This document shows, one piece after another, positions 26,401-36,800 of a stretch of 64,000 nucleotides of DNA (position 1 is its first letter; each line of letters begins with the position of its first letter). The DNA lies in contig RPFO01000213.1 in the NCBI GenBank assembly GCA_009746045.1, forward strand, positions 11,742,553 to 11,806,552. The letters are read 5' to 3'. Both the position numbers and the translations under genes were made by a program. This DNA comes from Mesostigma viride. Taxonomy: Eukaryota > Streptophyta > Mesostigmatophyceae > Mesostigmatales > Mesostigmataceae. The notes beneath the pieces are model-generated. The model was given only the letters and a program-made list of their open reading frames with translations. It was not told where the DNA came from and did not search any database.

Positions 26401-29400
26401 AATGTACACGATAGCGAACCGAGCACACAGTATTACTTACACTGTATGGCTTACTACTGCCAGGAACACGATGACGGCAAGCGTACCAGGTACAGGAACC
26501 GGATCATCCCCCGGTGGACCCTGGCGGCTGTCCCCTGCATCGTCCACAGCCTGCCAGCACAACGCACGACACCGCAGCAGGGGACATGGCGCCATAACGT
26601 GGCAGCGGACGAAATGGCAGCATCAACATCATCTTGTTTCGTTTAAGTGGCCAGCCGGAGCGGCTGCTTAGGTTTTAGCGGGCAAGTGTTCGAAGCGCAT
26701 CATTGGTGGATTACTTGGCGAACTTGGGTTTCCCCGCGAAACTCCAACCGCACGTTCAGATTTCCAAATCTCAAGTAAAGTTCGGCGGAACTTTCTGAAC
26801 GGGGGCAGTTGACAAGCAGCATTCCTCCGGACGAATGAATTGCGTTCCATACTTGCGCAAAATTTTGAAAGGTAGCTTGCGTGCAGCCCTACTAAAATTT
26901 GCGCGGACGTTCAAATTTTCAAATCTCAAGTAAAGTTCGACGGAAATTTCTGAACGGGGGTAGTTGGCGGGCAGCGTCCTCCAGACGAATGAAATGCGTT
27001 CCATACTTGCGCAAAATTTTGAAAGGTAGCTTGCGTGCAGCCCTACTAAAATTTGCGCGAAGTGTGGGACTGAAAATTCGTAACGGAAACTTTTTGGTAG
27101 TTGCCGTCACTTCCTCTTGTGCAAGCGTGTGGGACTGAAAATTCGTAACGGAAACGTTTTGGTAGTTGCCGCCACTTCATTTTGCGCGAGTGTTGGGCTG
27201 AAAAATCGTAACGGAAACTTTTTGGTAGTTCGCGTCACTTCCTTTCGTTCAACTGAAAATTCGCTGAAATTCGCTGAATTCGTACCGTAGCCTAATTTTT
27301 AGTACCTCGAAGTGATGGAGCACCTAAAAATTTGCCCACAAGTACACTTGGCAGCGCGCTCACTGGGAAAAATTGTACAGCCGCTCCGGCGGGCCACTTG
27401 AACGAATTGTAATGTGGCAGCAGACAAATGGTCGAAAAAAGCCAGCAGAAGAAACAGTAGTAAAGTCTCATAGACATGGCAGCAGATTACACAACTTGCA
27501 GCATGATAGAAGCTCATACCAAGGCAGAATCCTTTAATTATACCAAGTTTATCCTTTCCAAACATGAAACGGTATCGTGGGGGGTGGCTGGTAGTGAACG
27601 AGCGAAGTTGAAAAATTGAAAAGAAGCCCTTACGACTCAATCGAGGAGAAAGCTCAGCATTCAGCCTGCCCCTATTTTTTTAGAGGCCTTAACAGGGCAA
27701 ACCCAACGACTCCGTTTCAACGCAAGAAAACCAGCAACCAGTCCCACTCCTTACGAGCGGCTGTGCTCGCAGTAGTCATTAGCCAGAACAGGACCAATAC
27801 AAGTAAAGCAAACCCATGAATCATCGCGCACGATGCGGCGTTGAGGGGGAGAATACACACACACACACACACACCACCCATGAACCACACGAGCATGGTG
27901 CGGCAAGGGCAAGCAGGCCGGAGCACCCAAGGCAAGCCCCTTGCCCCTGCGCTCGCGGTAGCAACCAGACCAGGCTATGGCGGAACAAGCGGAGCGAAGC
28001 AACGATTGGCAGGCAAGCTGCGCACTTGCGGTGGCGCTCGCAGCGATGGCAAGCCAAGTAATGCCAGATTCAAACTAGCAAAGCGAACCCGTGAACCGAG
28101 GGCTAACCCCTTACGTACTTGCGGCTGCGTTCGCGGTAGTCACGCGAGGGGTCCATCTTGAGGCGGCCCTCCACGTCTTCCTCCAGCATCTGCCGGCAGC
28201 CGTACGACAACGACATGTACAACATGATTATCATCAAGATGAGATGACGCGTTAACAACACCGCTGTCAGCACACACAACGCCGTCAAAATGAGGCGTTT
28301 ACAACAGCTATCGAGCATCTGCCGGCAGCCGGCACGGAAGCCATCCGCCACCAGCCACACGTACAGCATGGTTGTCAGTGAGAAGGTGCCTTTAGCAACC
28401 CCCAGCACCTGCGACATGCCGCCATGGGAAGCGTTACCACTTGAGCGACTAAAGCGAAAGGCGTGGTTATTGTTGAGATGGTGCATCCAACAACCATTGG
28501 GCATGTGTGACATAGCGGTACGGCAGCCATCCACACGCGCCATCAACATGAAATGTTCTGTGTTGTTGAAACGGTGTCCTTTCACGACCATGTTTTTATT
28601 GCGCCTTGAACAACCAATCAACTTGATTTTTTATCAGCTTGAAATGGGACAGATGAGGGATCAACACCCATCCCAGTGGAACACAACGCAACTGCGGGCA
28701 ACCGGCACAAGACCCACAAAGGACATAACACGAGACAGTGCCTTGGAACGAGACAGTGCCCTCAGCAACCCTTCAACAACCCTTCACAGCCTTTGACAAA
28801 TATTGAGCATCTGCTGGCACACAAGCCCCCACAAGCACCGATAATAATACCAATAATTATGGTAATGAGCACTCCCGCCCACGCTGAAAATGCCTGGTTA
28901 AGGCAATACCTTTAGCAGACATCCAACCGCCAACGTTCATCACCCAAGCATCGCCGCATAGCATACAGGCATAGCGTACAGGGGGTAAAGAGTGGCAAGA
29001 TCATTCGCATACAAGTCAAACTTACTCACGTGGATTCATAGGGAGAACTTGCTCGTACACTTTCGAGCCCTTTACCACGTGGCATGGCGTGGAGCCATCA
29101 ACCAAGCCTAACAGCATGGGACACCAGGAAGGAAAAATTCTGCTCGCACATACTTCATTAAACCAAAACATCTGGCCTGGCCGGCACAACAGAACATGGC
29201 TTATAGGGAGGTATCTCTGTTGTAGACAGAACAGGCTTGCAGGGACCATGGGGTTCGAATAGCAGGACAACCATCCTAGTAAAACCTTCACAAAGCTATA
29301 GCAGTGCCCACAGTTGGTTTGATCCAAAATGTCAAGATATTCTAAATGCGTGGCGCGTAATGAATTGCACAGAAGAAGCCGCCAAAACAGGCCAGATGGC

Positions 29401-29920
29401 GTGGAAGCGCGTGAACGCCATCGTACAGGAAATGTCAAGGCACAGAGACATGGCGGTACAACTGCACTGCATGCCCAAACTGTGTACACACCTCCCAGGA
29501 GCGCTCGTCCTCGTATCTCCGGTCCCATGCCTGGAATACCGTACAGCAAGGCAGCAGCAATTATGTCATGGACAAAAGAGACACCGCCAATGACAATTGG
29601 GTCAGCGATTGGGGCGAAAGCTGACCGGAGGTATGGATGAGGCATGCATGAGGAGCATTGCTAACGCGGAAAGATGCTCGACGAGCACTAGTAAAGCCTT
29701 GTTGTATTGCGCAACGTTGGAATTGCATCTGCAGGCAACGTAGCGATACACATGCGCGTCCAGAGCCGTGTTGGACCTAGGCGTCGAAAGAAACAACGGC
29801 TGCATGCCTCGCTGGGAATGTTACCTCCATGTCGGCTTCAGCCTCTGCAGCATCCGTTTCGTCATTGTCAGGCTCGAGCTCCATGGCGGCACGTCGCCGA
29901 GATGCCGACTGCGTCGCCAT
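11133..29920 (-). CDS. GTF2H2: TFIIH core subunit p44 (GTF2H2/SSL1), 16 exons
   Basis: p44 activates the XPD helicase in TFIIH, for transcription initiation and nucleotide excision repair. Exons in coding order: 29825-29920, 29492-29530, 28119-28189, 26487-26520, 25647-25724, 25161-25241, 23884-23930, 21946-22042, 20814-20927, 20054-20116, 18981-19076, 18878-18910, 14289-14327, 13194-13313, 12152-12293 and 11250-11407. All are GT-AG and in phase. The vWA-like domain spans about residues 70-240 ([46 protein letters not shown]). Next comes [15 protein letters not shown], then zinc clusters ([54 protein letters not shown]). Length is about 436 residues plus the tail; human p44 has 395. The 33-nt exon 18878-18910 is less certain. 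The 3' end is unsettled: either a splice at GGG/GTGAGT (11250/11249) to an unseen exon, or read-through to TGA at 11133. Confidence 0.95.
13430..14230 (-). repeat. Decayed tandem copies of the p44 zinc-finger exon end
   Basis: Exon 14289-14327 ends (coding strand) CCCCCGCTGCAAGTCGCGG followed by GTAAGAG. Copies retaining a CTTACC-type donor and a TTGCAGCG core occur near 14190, 14053, 13985, 13868, 13770 and 13433, all downstream in the intron. A separate 24 bp array (AATACAGTCAAACTCCAAAT) at 13505-13665 interrupts them. Confidence 0.8.
13505..13668. repeat. 24 bp tandem repeat
   Basis: About seven units of CAAATAGCAAATACAGTCAA plus ACTC or ACTT, in a p44 intron. Confidence 0.9.
14398..14632 (-). 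repeat. (AG)n then (GGGA)n tract upstream of a p44 acceptor
   Basis: About 30 AG dinucleotides are followed by about 43 GGGA units. On the coding (minus) strand this is an uninterrupted pyrimidine tract, beginning about 70 bp upstream of the acceptor of exon 14289-14327. Proteins predicted across it are artefacts. Confidence 0.95.
14640..15900 (+). other. Coding-like but broken sequence inside a p44 intron
   Basis: Several overlapping plus-strand frames have protein-like composition but repeated stops (for example [20 protein letters not shown] at 15299 and [15 protein letters not shown] at 15484). This suggests a decayed inserted gene or retroelement. No family is recognised. Confidence 0.3.
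16157..16832 (+). pseudogene. 2OG-Fe(II) dioxygenase-like fragment, plus arm of an inverted duplication
   Basis: Open from 16157 ([20 protein letters not shown]) through [13 protein letters not shown] and [10 protein letters not shown] to a truncated end, then YPEGD and, after [23 protein letters not shown]. From about 16405 it is the inverted homologue of 16880-17460. LHTDF looks like the HxD iron motif of double-stranded beta-helix dioxygenases. The segment with the distal His is deleted here, so this copy is broken. It lies within the largest p44 intron, on the opposite strand. Confidence 0.55.
16880..17460 (-). pseudogene. 2OG-Fe(II) dioxygenase-like fragment, minus arm of an inverted duplication
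   Basis: The minus strand reads [56 protein letters not shown] and [15 protein letters not shown], followed by TAG. The pattern fits the C-terminal half of a double-stranded beta-helix dioxygenase: distal His in VHAG, Arg in HYRV. Compared with the plus arm, two bases are missing inside the HxD motif (near 17270), which breaks the frame. The arms have a spacer of about 85 bp. Both copies look dead. The substrate is unknown. Confidence 0.55.
19745..19832. repeat. 30 bp tandem repeat
   Basis: Three copies of a unit beginning CACCTTCAGCAGCGAGGAC and ending AACATGGC, in a p44 intron. No function seen. Confidence 0.8.
20660..20720 (-). repeat. Echo of p44 exon 20814-20927 end
   Basis: CCTCGGCTGACATGCCAACC at 20683 matches the exon edge at 20811-20833 (TACCTCCGCGGACGTGCCAAC). 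Translated on the minus strand, the exon end [13 protein letters not shown] reappears as [14 protein letters not shown]. Confidence 0.8.
20994..21115 (-). mobile_element. Copy of the CACGTGAC-palindrome retroposon
   Basis: Shares GGGAGGGCGCCCTAGCTTCT, CTCACTGCC and AAGTGGGCAGGCCACAG with 49150-49235, and a CACGTGACGTG motif at the same end. It lacks the simple-repeat tail of that copy. Confidence 0.7.
21730..21775 (-). repeat. Echo of p44 exon 21946-22042 end
   Basis: GAGAGTGGCCCACCTCGTGG followed by AAACCTGTGG matches the exon edge and donor at 21931-21960 (GAGAAGGTGGCTCACCTCGC, then GGAATCCGTAGG). The protein echo is GFREVSH to GFHEVGH. Confidence 0.8.
22069..22840 (-). repeat. 10 bp then 8 bp satellite upstream of a p44 acceptor
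   Basis: About eight units of GGGCAGAAGA are followed by about 83 units of GGCAGGAG, with one 3 bp slip near 22669. On the coding strand this is a C/T-rich tract that starts about 25 bp upstream of the acceptor at 22043. All long ORFs here are repeat artefacts. Confidence 0.97.
22938..23240. repeat. 22-24 bp tandem repeat
   Basis: About thirteen units of ACAGGGGTATAGCATATAGC with single-base variants, in a p44 intron. Confidence 0.92.
23725..23825. repeat. 22 bp tandem repeat
   Basis: Four to five units of GTACACACTTCCAGAGTGGG, just downstream of p44 exon 23884-23930 on the coding strand. Confidence 0.85.
24411..24760. repeat. ~60 bp minisatellite
   Basis: About six units, each containing GGTGCCTTCACTTATGGCG, CGGAGCAAGCAGGCCGTGTG and a variable end (GCATGCGTGCTGCAACACG or GCATGGCTCGGCACG). 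Two unit types alternate, which suggests higher-order duplication. Confidence 0.88.
25380..25520 (-). repeat. Two echoes of p44 exon 25647-25724 end and donor
   Basis: CTTCCACAGAGCGTGCCATG at 25491 and CTCCACAGAGCATGCCATAG at 25390 copy the exon edge at 25645-25664 (ACCTCCACGGAGCGCGTCAT). Flanking CAACAGCACAATCGT-like sequence is partly shared, so the whole exon-intron junction was duplicated. Confidence 0.82.
25778..25815 (-). repeat. Duplicated 3' splice site of p44 exon 25647-25724
   Basis: GAGAGGTCGACCACCTGGTG followed by CCATGGTTGG occurs at 25711-25740 (true acceptor and exon start) and again at 25783-25812, in the upstream intron. Confidence 0.85.
25895..26025 (-). repeat. (GGGATGGAAAA)n satellite
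   Basis: About eleven variable units, pyrimidine-rich on the coding strand of p44, upstream of the acceptor of exon 25647-25724. Confidence 0.88.
26198..26250 (+). mobile_element. LINE-tail copy
   Basis: GGCTATGTGCTACATATACT, CCCAACGGAGTTATGTTAC and AATTCATGATG match the LINE 3' end at 8205-8250. Only the last 50-70 bp of the element is present. Confidence 0.75.
26637..27407. mobile_element. Candidate 771 bp TIR element (MITE-like)
   Basis: The 30 bp ends TTTCGTTTAAGTGGCC.. (26637) and ..GGGCCACTTGAACGAA (to 27407) are inverted copies with few mismatches. Both include the GCCGGAGCGGCTG core. A possible TTGT target duplication flanks the TTCG..CGAA ends. The interior has a ~147 bp unit twice (26755-27055) and a ~62 bp unit about three times (27060-27250). 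There is no transposase. It sits in the p44 intron between exons 28119-28189 and 26487-26520. Confidence 0.6.
27740..28055 (-). repeat. Three echoes of p44 exon 28119-28189 end and donor
   Basis: The exon edge at 28108-28140 (CCCTTACGTACTTGCGGCTG, then CGTTCGCGGTAGTCACG) recurs as AAGCTGCGCACTTGCGGTGG at 28012, CCCCTTGCCCCTGCGCTCGC at 27937 and CTCCTTACGAGCGGCTGTGC at 27746. Intervening motifs such as ACCCATGAA also recur. A (CA)n tract lies at 27855-27872. Confidence 0.85.
28310..28345 (-). repeat. Echo of the p44 exon 28119-28189 acceptor
   Basis: GAGCATCTGCCGGCAGCCGG at 28314 duplicates the acceptor region at 28184-28202 (CAGCATCTGCCGGCAGCCG). A weaker third copy lies near 28804. Here the copies are upstream of the exon. 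Confidence 0.75.
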
Positions 29921-30806
29921 GATGACTAACCTAATAAAACACGCGAAGGCAACACGGACTTCCTAGACCGCGAGCAGAGTCGGCTGCACAACGATGACCT
30001 ATATCTACACTGCCGGCATTACTTGTAAAAAACAACATGATGACAATGGTCCCTTCTCAAAATTCATAAAGGAGGAGGATTTCCACGACCTCATGGCTGC
30101 GCAAACCGCACTGGGCTGCCCTGTGTGACACTCTCAGTGCACTGGTGCACTGGCGGACACTGGGATAATAAGCTGATCCACTGATAATTATTCTCGTGGT
30201 TTTCCTAACTGCCATGCTAGGAAAAATTGTTTAGGTAACATTGCTGCCTGATTGCTGGCATATATCGCCAATCGGTATAGTGATATATCGGTATTGTGAT
30301 ACCGTACCGTAGCCGATAGGTATCTTAATTCTTGCGTGTGCAGATCATGAATGCCAGATTAACGCTGTTGAGAGATAACGTACATAATTATGTTGTACTT
30401 ACTCCGCAGTCCGCACGTCCGCACTCAGCAATGAGCATTGACACAATCATGCGCGCACATCTGTAAGCCCCGCGATCGCCAGCAGTGAGCCTGAGCAAGG
30501 CCAGTCCCGCACACGATGTACTCACGAGGCAAGTGGCAACTACCTAATTGTTGACAGAATTCAGACATGGCAACAAAGTGGAGTTTACCTGACTTGAGGA
30601 TACAATTCATGCACGAGCAGCCAGAAAAGAACAGAAAGATGGAAACTCATCGATGGACTTAGCCTCAAAACTACCAACAAGAGGCACTAGGGCTCAATTG
30701 CAATTGGATTCGACTCCGCCAATGTCTCGGCAACCTACCTCGGCCCGGGAAACCGGCGTTTAGCGCGACTGGAAACTCTGCCTTGAGCATGCCATAGCGC
30801 TCGGCC
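29921..30806. promoter_or_regulatory. Shared 5' region of divergent p44 and ERCC1
   Basis: 886 bp separate the two start codons. The region is AT-rich in the middle (30180-30380), with repeated GATATATCGGTAT-like motifs near 30260-30305. I see no coding exon and cannot place a core promoter. A bidirectional promoter for two excision-repair genes is an inference from position. Confidence 0.5.
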
Positions 30807-33800
30807 ATGCAACAAAATAATTCACCTTCTGAGGGAGGGGGGCAACCTCGAATACGACTTCGTATTCCTTCGATACAGGAAGTGCAGAATTTTTCTCGCC
30901 TTGGCGAGACGCTCTCGGTGCCTGCACCCGCAGTTCCGCTGGCACCCGCTCGTCAGCAGGCGGCACCACAACCTTCCATCAATGCCCAGCCACCTGCGCC
31001 CATCAGCGTCGCTCCCGGAAATTTTGTCCCCCCATCTCGGCTTCCCATTAACCCCGATGGTGAAGCTGGGCGCTCACGGCAATTCTCCGGGTAAGCAATA
31101 TGGAGTTTTCTCTCCGGCAAGATTGCCGGTGGAGCTGGCAGCTTTGATACTTGCGCAGACTTCTTCTTAAGTGCTGCTCACGGAAGTCGACGTACATCCA
31201 GCAGTACTATGTCAACTGTCTGCGTGGTTTTTGCTAGATGTGCCTAGGCAACCGCTGCGCAGTTTCCAGGAAAGATCCAGCGGCTGCAAGCCTTACCATG
31301 ATAACCTTTTGTTTTGTTCTGAAAGCCCCTCGTGGCATGCATGCTATCGTCAAGGGCGTAGCGGTTGTCACACTGAGCATATCTCATGTCCGTTCGTGCA
31401 CGCTATCCCCTTGTAATGCCCTTGGATCAAATAATCAAGCCTCATACCTCATACCTCATGCATCTTGCATCGGATTTAGTGCAAGTTTGGTAATGCCCCT
31501 GCATCATCCATTAATTCTTCATGTGTTAGGTTGCACTCTCGTTTGTTGCAGCGACCAGTACCGCCACCATCACAATCACGGTGTGACCCTTGTGCTACTG
31601 TAGCTCGTCCGCCATGTCACTGTCGCTTCTGGACCACGTCACTACTGTCGTTGTCGCTTCCCAGCTCACTGTCGCTTCTGGCCCACGTCACAGCTGTCGT
31701 TGGCTCTTCCCAGTGTGAGCACTCGCCCTGCTCTCGCTGCACACGCTCACTTAATTGCCTCTCACTGTCCCTCGCTGTCATTGCCGTGCCCTTGTAACGG
31801 TTGGTGCCTCACGATTGGTGCCTCACGGTTGGTGGATATTGCACAGGCCCGGTGCACAGGCGGATGCGGCCGCACCCAGTAGCGCGCAGCCGCCCCAGAA
31901 CGCCATCATCGTCAGCAACCGCCAGGTGGGTGCTGCAATTCTACCAGTGGTAATGCGATACTACATTGTGTTATTGTAGCGTCAGCCACCGCCAGTTGGG
32001 CGCCTCTATGCTGTTGACTAGGCGTGACACAACAATGTATGATTCAACAATGCGTGATTAAGCAATGTGTGATTCAACAATGTGTGATTCAACAATGTGT
32101 GATTCAACAATGCGTGATTCAACAATGCGTGATTAAACAATGTGTGATTAAACAATGAGTGATTCAACAATGTGTGATTCAACGCTGTCAGCCACTAGCA
32201 GGTGGGTGCATATCAATATGCTAGTCAACCAACTTTGGTAGCTAATCAACCAATTTTGGTAGCGAGAAATTATTGTCATTCAAGGATGGTTAACATGCAT
32301 TCTTACAAAAATCATTCTCGTGAAGTAATGCATCGATAGTTGACCTTGTGGGTCCCTCGGTGCCACGGAGCCGAATGAAGCAAAGTGTGGTAAATGACAT
32401 GGCGGACGCTTTGATTACGCTCATCGCATGGCGTGGGTTGCGCCCATACGTGGCATGCACCGGCACCTGGGAAGTAGTAGAAGCTTGCGCTGGGCTATGT
32501 ACACACGGCACAAGCTCATGCTTGGGTGTGGCGCACCAGTAAGCTCGTGCCCGGGGTGTGGCTGAAGCAGTATCCATATCATATCGCAACAATCACACGC
32601 ATAGCATCAGCATGGGCATGCGTGCAGGGGGCATGGCCGTGTGTGTTTTTGTGTGGATGCATGTCTTTCTTCTTTTCTGCGTGTTTGTGTGCGTTTGTGT
32701 GTGTGATCTCTATTCCATGTCTGCGATCCCCATAGTGGAATAACCTGGGTGCTCCACTCGCTTTCACTATGACGACCGCAGAAGGGGAACAGCGTCCTGA
32801 AGCACATCCGCAACTGCCGATGGGTGTTTGGAGACATCGTGCCGGACTACCAGCTGTCGCCCACCACGGTCGCACTGTACATAAGGTCGGGCTGGCACTA
32901 GCAGCAGTACTGGCAGTGTTACCCTTCTCAAGTAGCACATTCGTTTTGACTACGCGCTGTCCTCCGCCACCGTGGCACTGGACACAGGGTAGCAGGTTTA
33001 GTCTTCGTGGCAGCGCTGTCCTCCGCCACCGTGGCACTGGACACAGGGTAGCAGGTTTAGTCTTCGTGGCAGCGCTGTCCTCCGCCATCGTGGCACTGGA
33101 CACAGGGTAGCAGGTTTAGTCTTGGTGGCAGCGCTGTCCTCCGCCACCGTGGCACTGGACACAGGGTAGCAGGTTTAGTCTTGGTGGCAGCGCTGTCCTC
33201 CGCCACCGTGGCACTGGACACAGGGTAGCAGGTTTAGTCTTGGTGGCAGCGCTGTCCTCCGCCACCGTGGCACTGGACACAGGGTAGCAGGTTTAGTCTT
33301 GGTGGCAGCGCTGTCCTCCGCCACCGTGGCACTGGACACAGGGTAGCAGGTTTAGTCTTCGTGGCAGCGCTGTCCTCCGCCACCGTGGCACTGGACACAG
33401 GGTAGCAGGTTTAGTCTTCGTGGCAGCGCTGTCCTCCGCCACCGTGGCACTGGACACAGGGTAGCAGGTTTAGTCTTGGTGGCAGCGCTTGCCTAGCTCC
33501 AAATAAGGCAGGGGGGGGGGGGGATCCGCCACGACGGCCTGGCCTTGTACAAATGTGTTTCAAATTTACACTAGGACCGGTTGTCTGTGGGAACACCTGC
33601 TTAGCTCCAGTAACGCATGGGGCAACCCGTTGTCCATGGCGACAGTGGGCATAGGGAATTTAGGGCCTGTGTGCATAAGGCCAGGCTGGCAGAGCCACTG
33701 GCAATCATCATCTAGTTGAAGCTAGAGTAGGACTTGATGCCACCAGCTGTGCTTTGATGAACATTACACATGATTGGCCTCAAGTAGCCATTTGTTCTTT

Positions 33801-36800
33801 AGCACCGCTCTTAATTAAGCACCGCTCTTACCCTATTTTGTAGGCATGACCCATGACCGACAGGTTAATGCCCACCCTGTTGGATTGCGAAGGGGCTATG
33901 TACCAGTTTGTTGATCTGCCATCACCCTTATGGCCCTCATGCTGTACCCCCACTAATACCTATCTGTTTATTCAAATGTGTGTGGCTTTTTCAACGTGTA
34001 TGGGTATTTGGCCTACCCGCCTCAAGTTCCACCCCCCACTTATTCTTGCCTATATGGTAGTAGTACTATATCTGTGGGGCTTATTTAATTGTGTCCTGGC
34101 GTCGGCTGCCAGCCTCAAGTTCCCATGCCGCACCCCCACTGATGCTTGCCTACCTACTTGTTTGTGTGGGGCCATGTCTTACTCGTATTCTGCCCCTTGT
34201 GCCGCCAGCCTCAAGTTCCACATGCTTCACCAGGACTACTTGTTCGCACGCATGCGGGAGCTGCAGCGCCACTACCGGCTGCGCATCCTGATCTGCCACG
34301 TGGACCTGGTGAGCGGCACCGCTGTGTTATCAGTTATTGTGTACAATAGCAAGGTTGATTAGAATTGTTTATTATAATTGTCCGTAGTGATAACAGCATG
34401 TTCATCCTCACCTGCCACGTAGACGTGATGCGCCACGGCGTCTTGCGGTGGAAGTCAGTGTTAGTGTCAGCAGTGGCAAATGGTTTGCTGATATTCATTC
34501 GCCAGGCGTACCTGGTGAGCCGCCCTATCAAATAAGATGTACTGCGTCCATGAATAGCGACAAGTACCTGTTATGTGTGTAATGCAAAACCACGTGGACC
34601 TGGGGAGGCGATCTTTTGCTGAACTAGTTTGCCGAAAGTTATTGCTGAAAGTAATTTATCACATTTCTTGCGGTCTGTGGACCCGTCGACCTGCTGAGCC
34701 ATGCCTTTTGTGAATCGGAATATCGTCTTTTGTTGATGCTTGTAAGCAGTACATTTTGCGTTTAAGAGGCTATTATAACGCCGTGTGGAAATGTTGTCGC
34801 GAATGGCTTTAGGAGCTTGTTGCAACATTTTCACGATCCAACCGCCTTGCGAGGCCGTAGAGTGACCTTTTCTTCTTGGGAGCAGGGAGTTTATGTGATA
34901 CCAGGGATTATGAAACAGTAGGTAGTACGCTGCAGACGTTGCCGAGTCTGTATTTACAAACGCTGTACATGCCCCTGTTAAAACAACTGTTGTTGTAACC
35001 GTTACTAGTTTTGTGGCGGCAGGCGTCGGCTGCGGTGCCTCTCAATTTTATGATAACCTACAACAATGGGAGCATGAACGGCTGCTGGAAAAATTACGCT
35101 GGCACATAGCCATACGATGGAAATAATAAAAGCTGAAATAGCGCTGAACTGTAGACAAAGTGGCACTGCTGGTGAGCCTGATGAGGCCTCTCTCAGTTTT
35201 TCATCCAACCATGAACTTCTGGAGTAGGACAATATCCCCAGGCTTGTTTCCTGGTTTTGACGCCGGTGGTGCAAAGTTGAAATTGTTTTTGGCTGATGTT
35301 CATTGAAAAGCACATCTTATCATGTTCCTGTGCCTATGTTCCTCTGCATCGGCTTCTGCTCCTTCCCTCACCCCTTCCCCCCACCCACCCACCCCCCAGC
35401 AAGATGCCGTCAAGCCGCTGGGCGAGGTGACAAAGCTGGCGGTGGTGAACGACTTCTCCCTTTTCTGCGCGTGGAGGTGAGGGTGCTCCCAAATCTTTTG
35501 ATGACGAGACATAATGCTCCCTCTTCTGTGTGGGGACGTAGGTGCTAGAGGCTGCCTTCTTGTGTGTGCTTTTGATGAGTCCTTTTGATTGCTGTTGTAT
35601 TTGTGAAAGCACTGTGAAGGGGGTCTCCCTCTTCTGCGCATGGGGGTGAGCGTACTCGCCAGGCTCTTGATTAACATACGGCCTTACAGATAGTGTCGTC
35701 CCTTGGCTGCATCATGAGACGCGCGTCTGCACGGGGAGGTGATGGAGTTTGTATTAGCAGACACTTTTTGGTTATTTGTGCTGCTGTACTTGATATGGAT
35801 CGGTTCAGTACTCTGTGACATGCCTCGTGGATGCACATCGCTACTTTGCTAATGCCTTTATCACAAACTACGACGCATTTCCTGGTTCACATGGGCAGAG
35901 GGCGTAGAAAGAGGTTTTTTGCGCTCAGTTGTGTTCAAATGCGTCGTAGTTGTTTCAACAATGGCCTTTCTATGTATTTTGGTAAGTAACAAGTCTCCTC
36001 CTGTTTCCCCTGCCTTTCTATGTATTTTGGTAAGTAACAAGTCTCCTCCTATTTCCCCTCCTCAAACCTACCTGGCGTAAACGACTCTTGAACGCGCAGT
36101 TTACACTCAAAGGTATGTGTATTTGAGCGCTTCCATGTGTGATTCTGCAGCACACGGTGCACGCCTGCACGCCTCAGGCTTGGAGGTATCTCGGGGCTGG
36201 TTGCAGTTCCTTTCGAATGGGGATAGATTTGAAAGCGATAAAAATAATTTCAATTGGTACGCTGATTTTGTGTGTTGTGATTATAGTGGTGTTGTGATTA
36301 TAGTGGTGGGCGCATTTGATTTTAGACTTGGACAATTCTGTCAAGCCACTATGCTATGAAGTAGCCCACATGCGCTTTCTAAATCTGGAAACTGCACTTC
36401 TGGCAACCACCCTAACGCGAATGCATGGCTGGTGGCATATTGGTGGGTTGGAATACCTGTTTACTTGCAAACCTGACTTCCCCTCTTTGTGCATGTCATT
36501 AATGGAGGATCCCTCCAGCCGCGAGGAGTGCGCGCGCTACCTGGAGACGTTCAAGTGTTTCGAGAAGAAGCCCGCCGACATGCTCATGCAGCGCAAGGAC
36601 ACCGACTACATGTCGCGGGTGAGGGAGCGTGTGGACATGATCAACCCTATGCGGTACTATTGTTTGGGTCCGGTTGATGGCACTGACTGCATGTCGTGGG
36701 TGAGGGAGCGTGTGGACATGATCAACCCTATGCGGTACTATTGTTTGGGTCCGGTTGATGGCACTGACTGCAGGTCGTGGGTGAGGGCGGATGATGGAGG

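Noticed and set aside
29022-29100. Additional p44 exon ([20 protein letters not shown]) with a GTGAGT donor
   Set aside because: It matches no p44 segment, and exons 29492 and 28119 already join in phase with conserved sequence.
29240-29270. tRNA B-box-like GGTTCGAAT
   Set aside because: No cloverleaf or A-box could be drawn from the flanking bases.
32945-33492. Repeated ERCC1 exon giving a longer protein
   Set aside because: Every unit carries in-frame stops and lies after a good donor at 32886; the copies are intronic.
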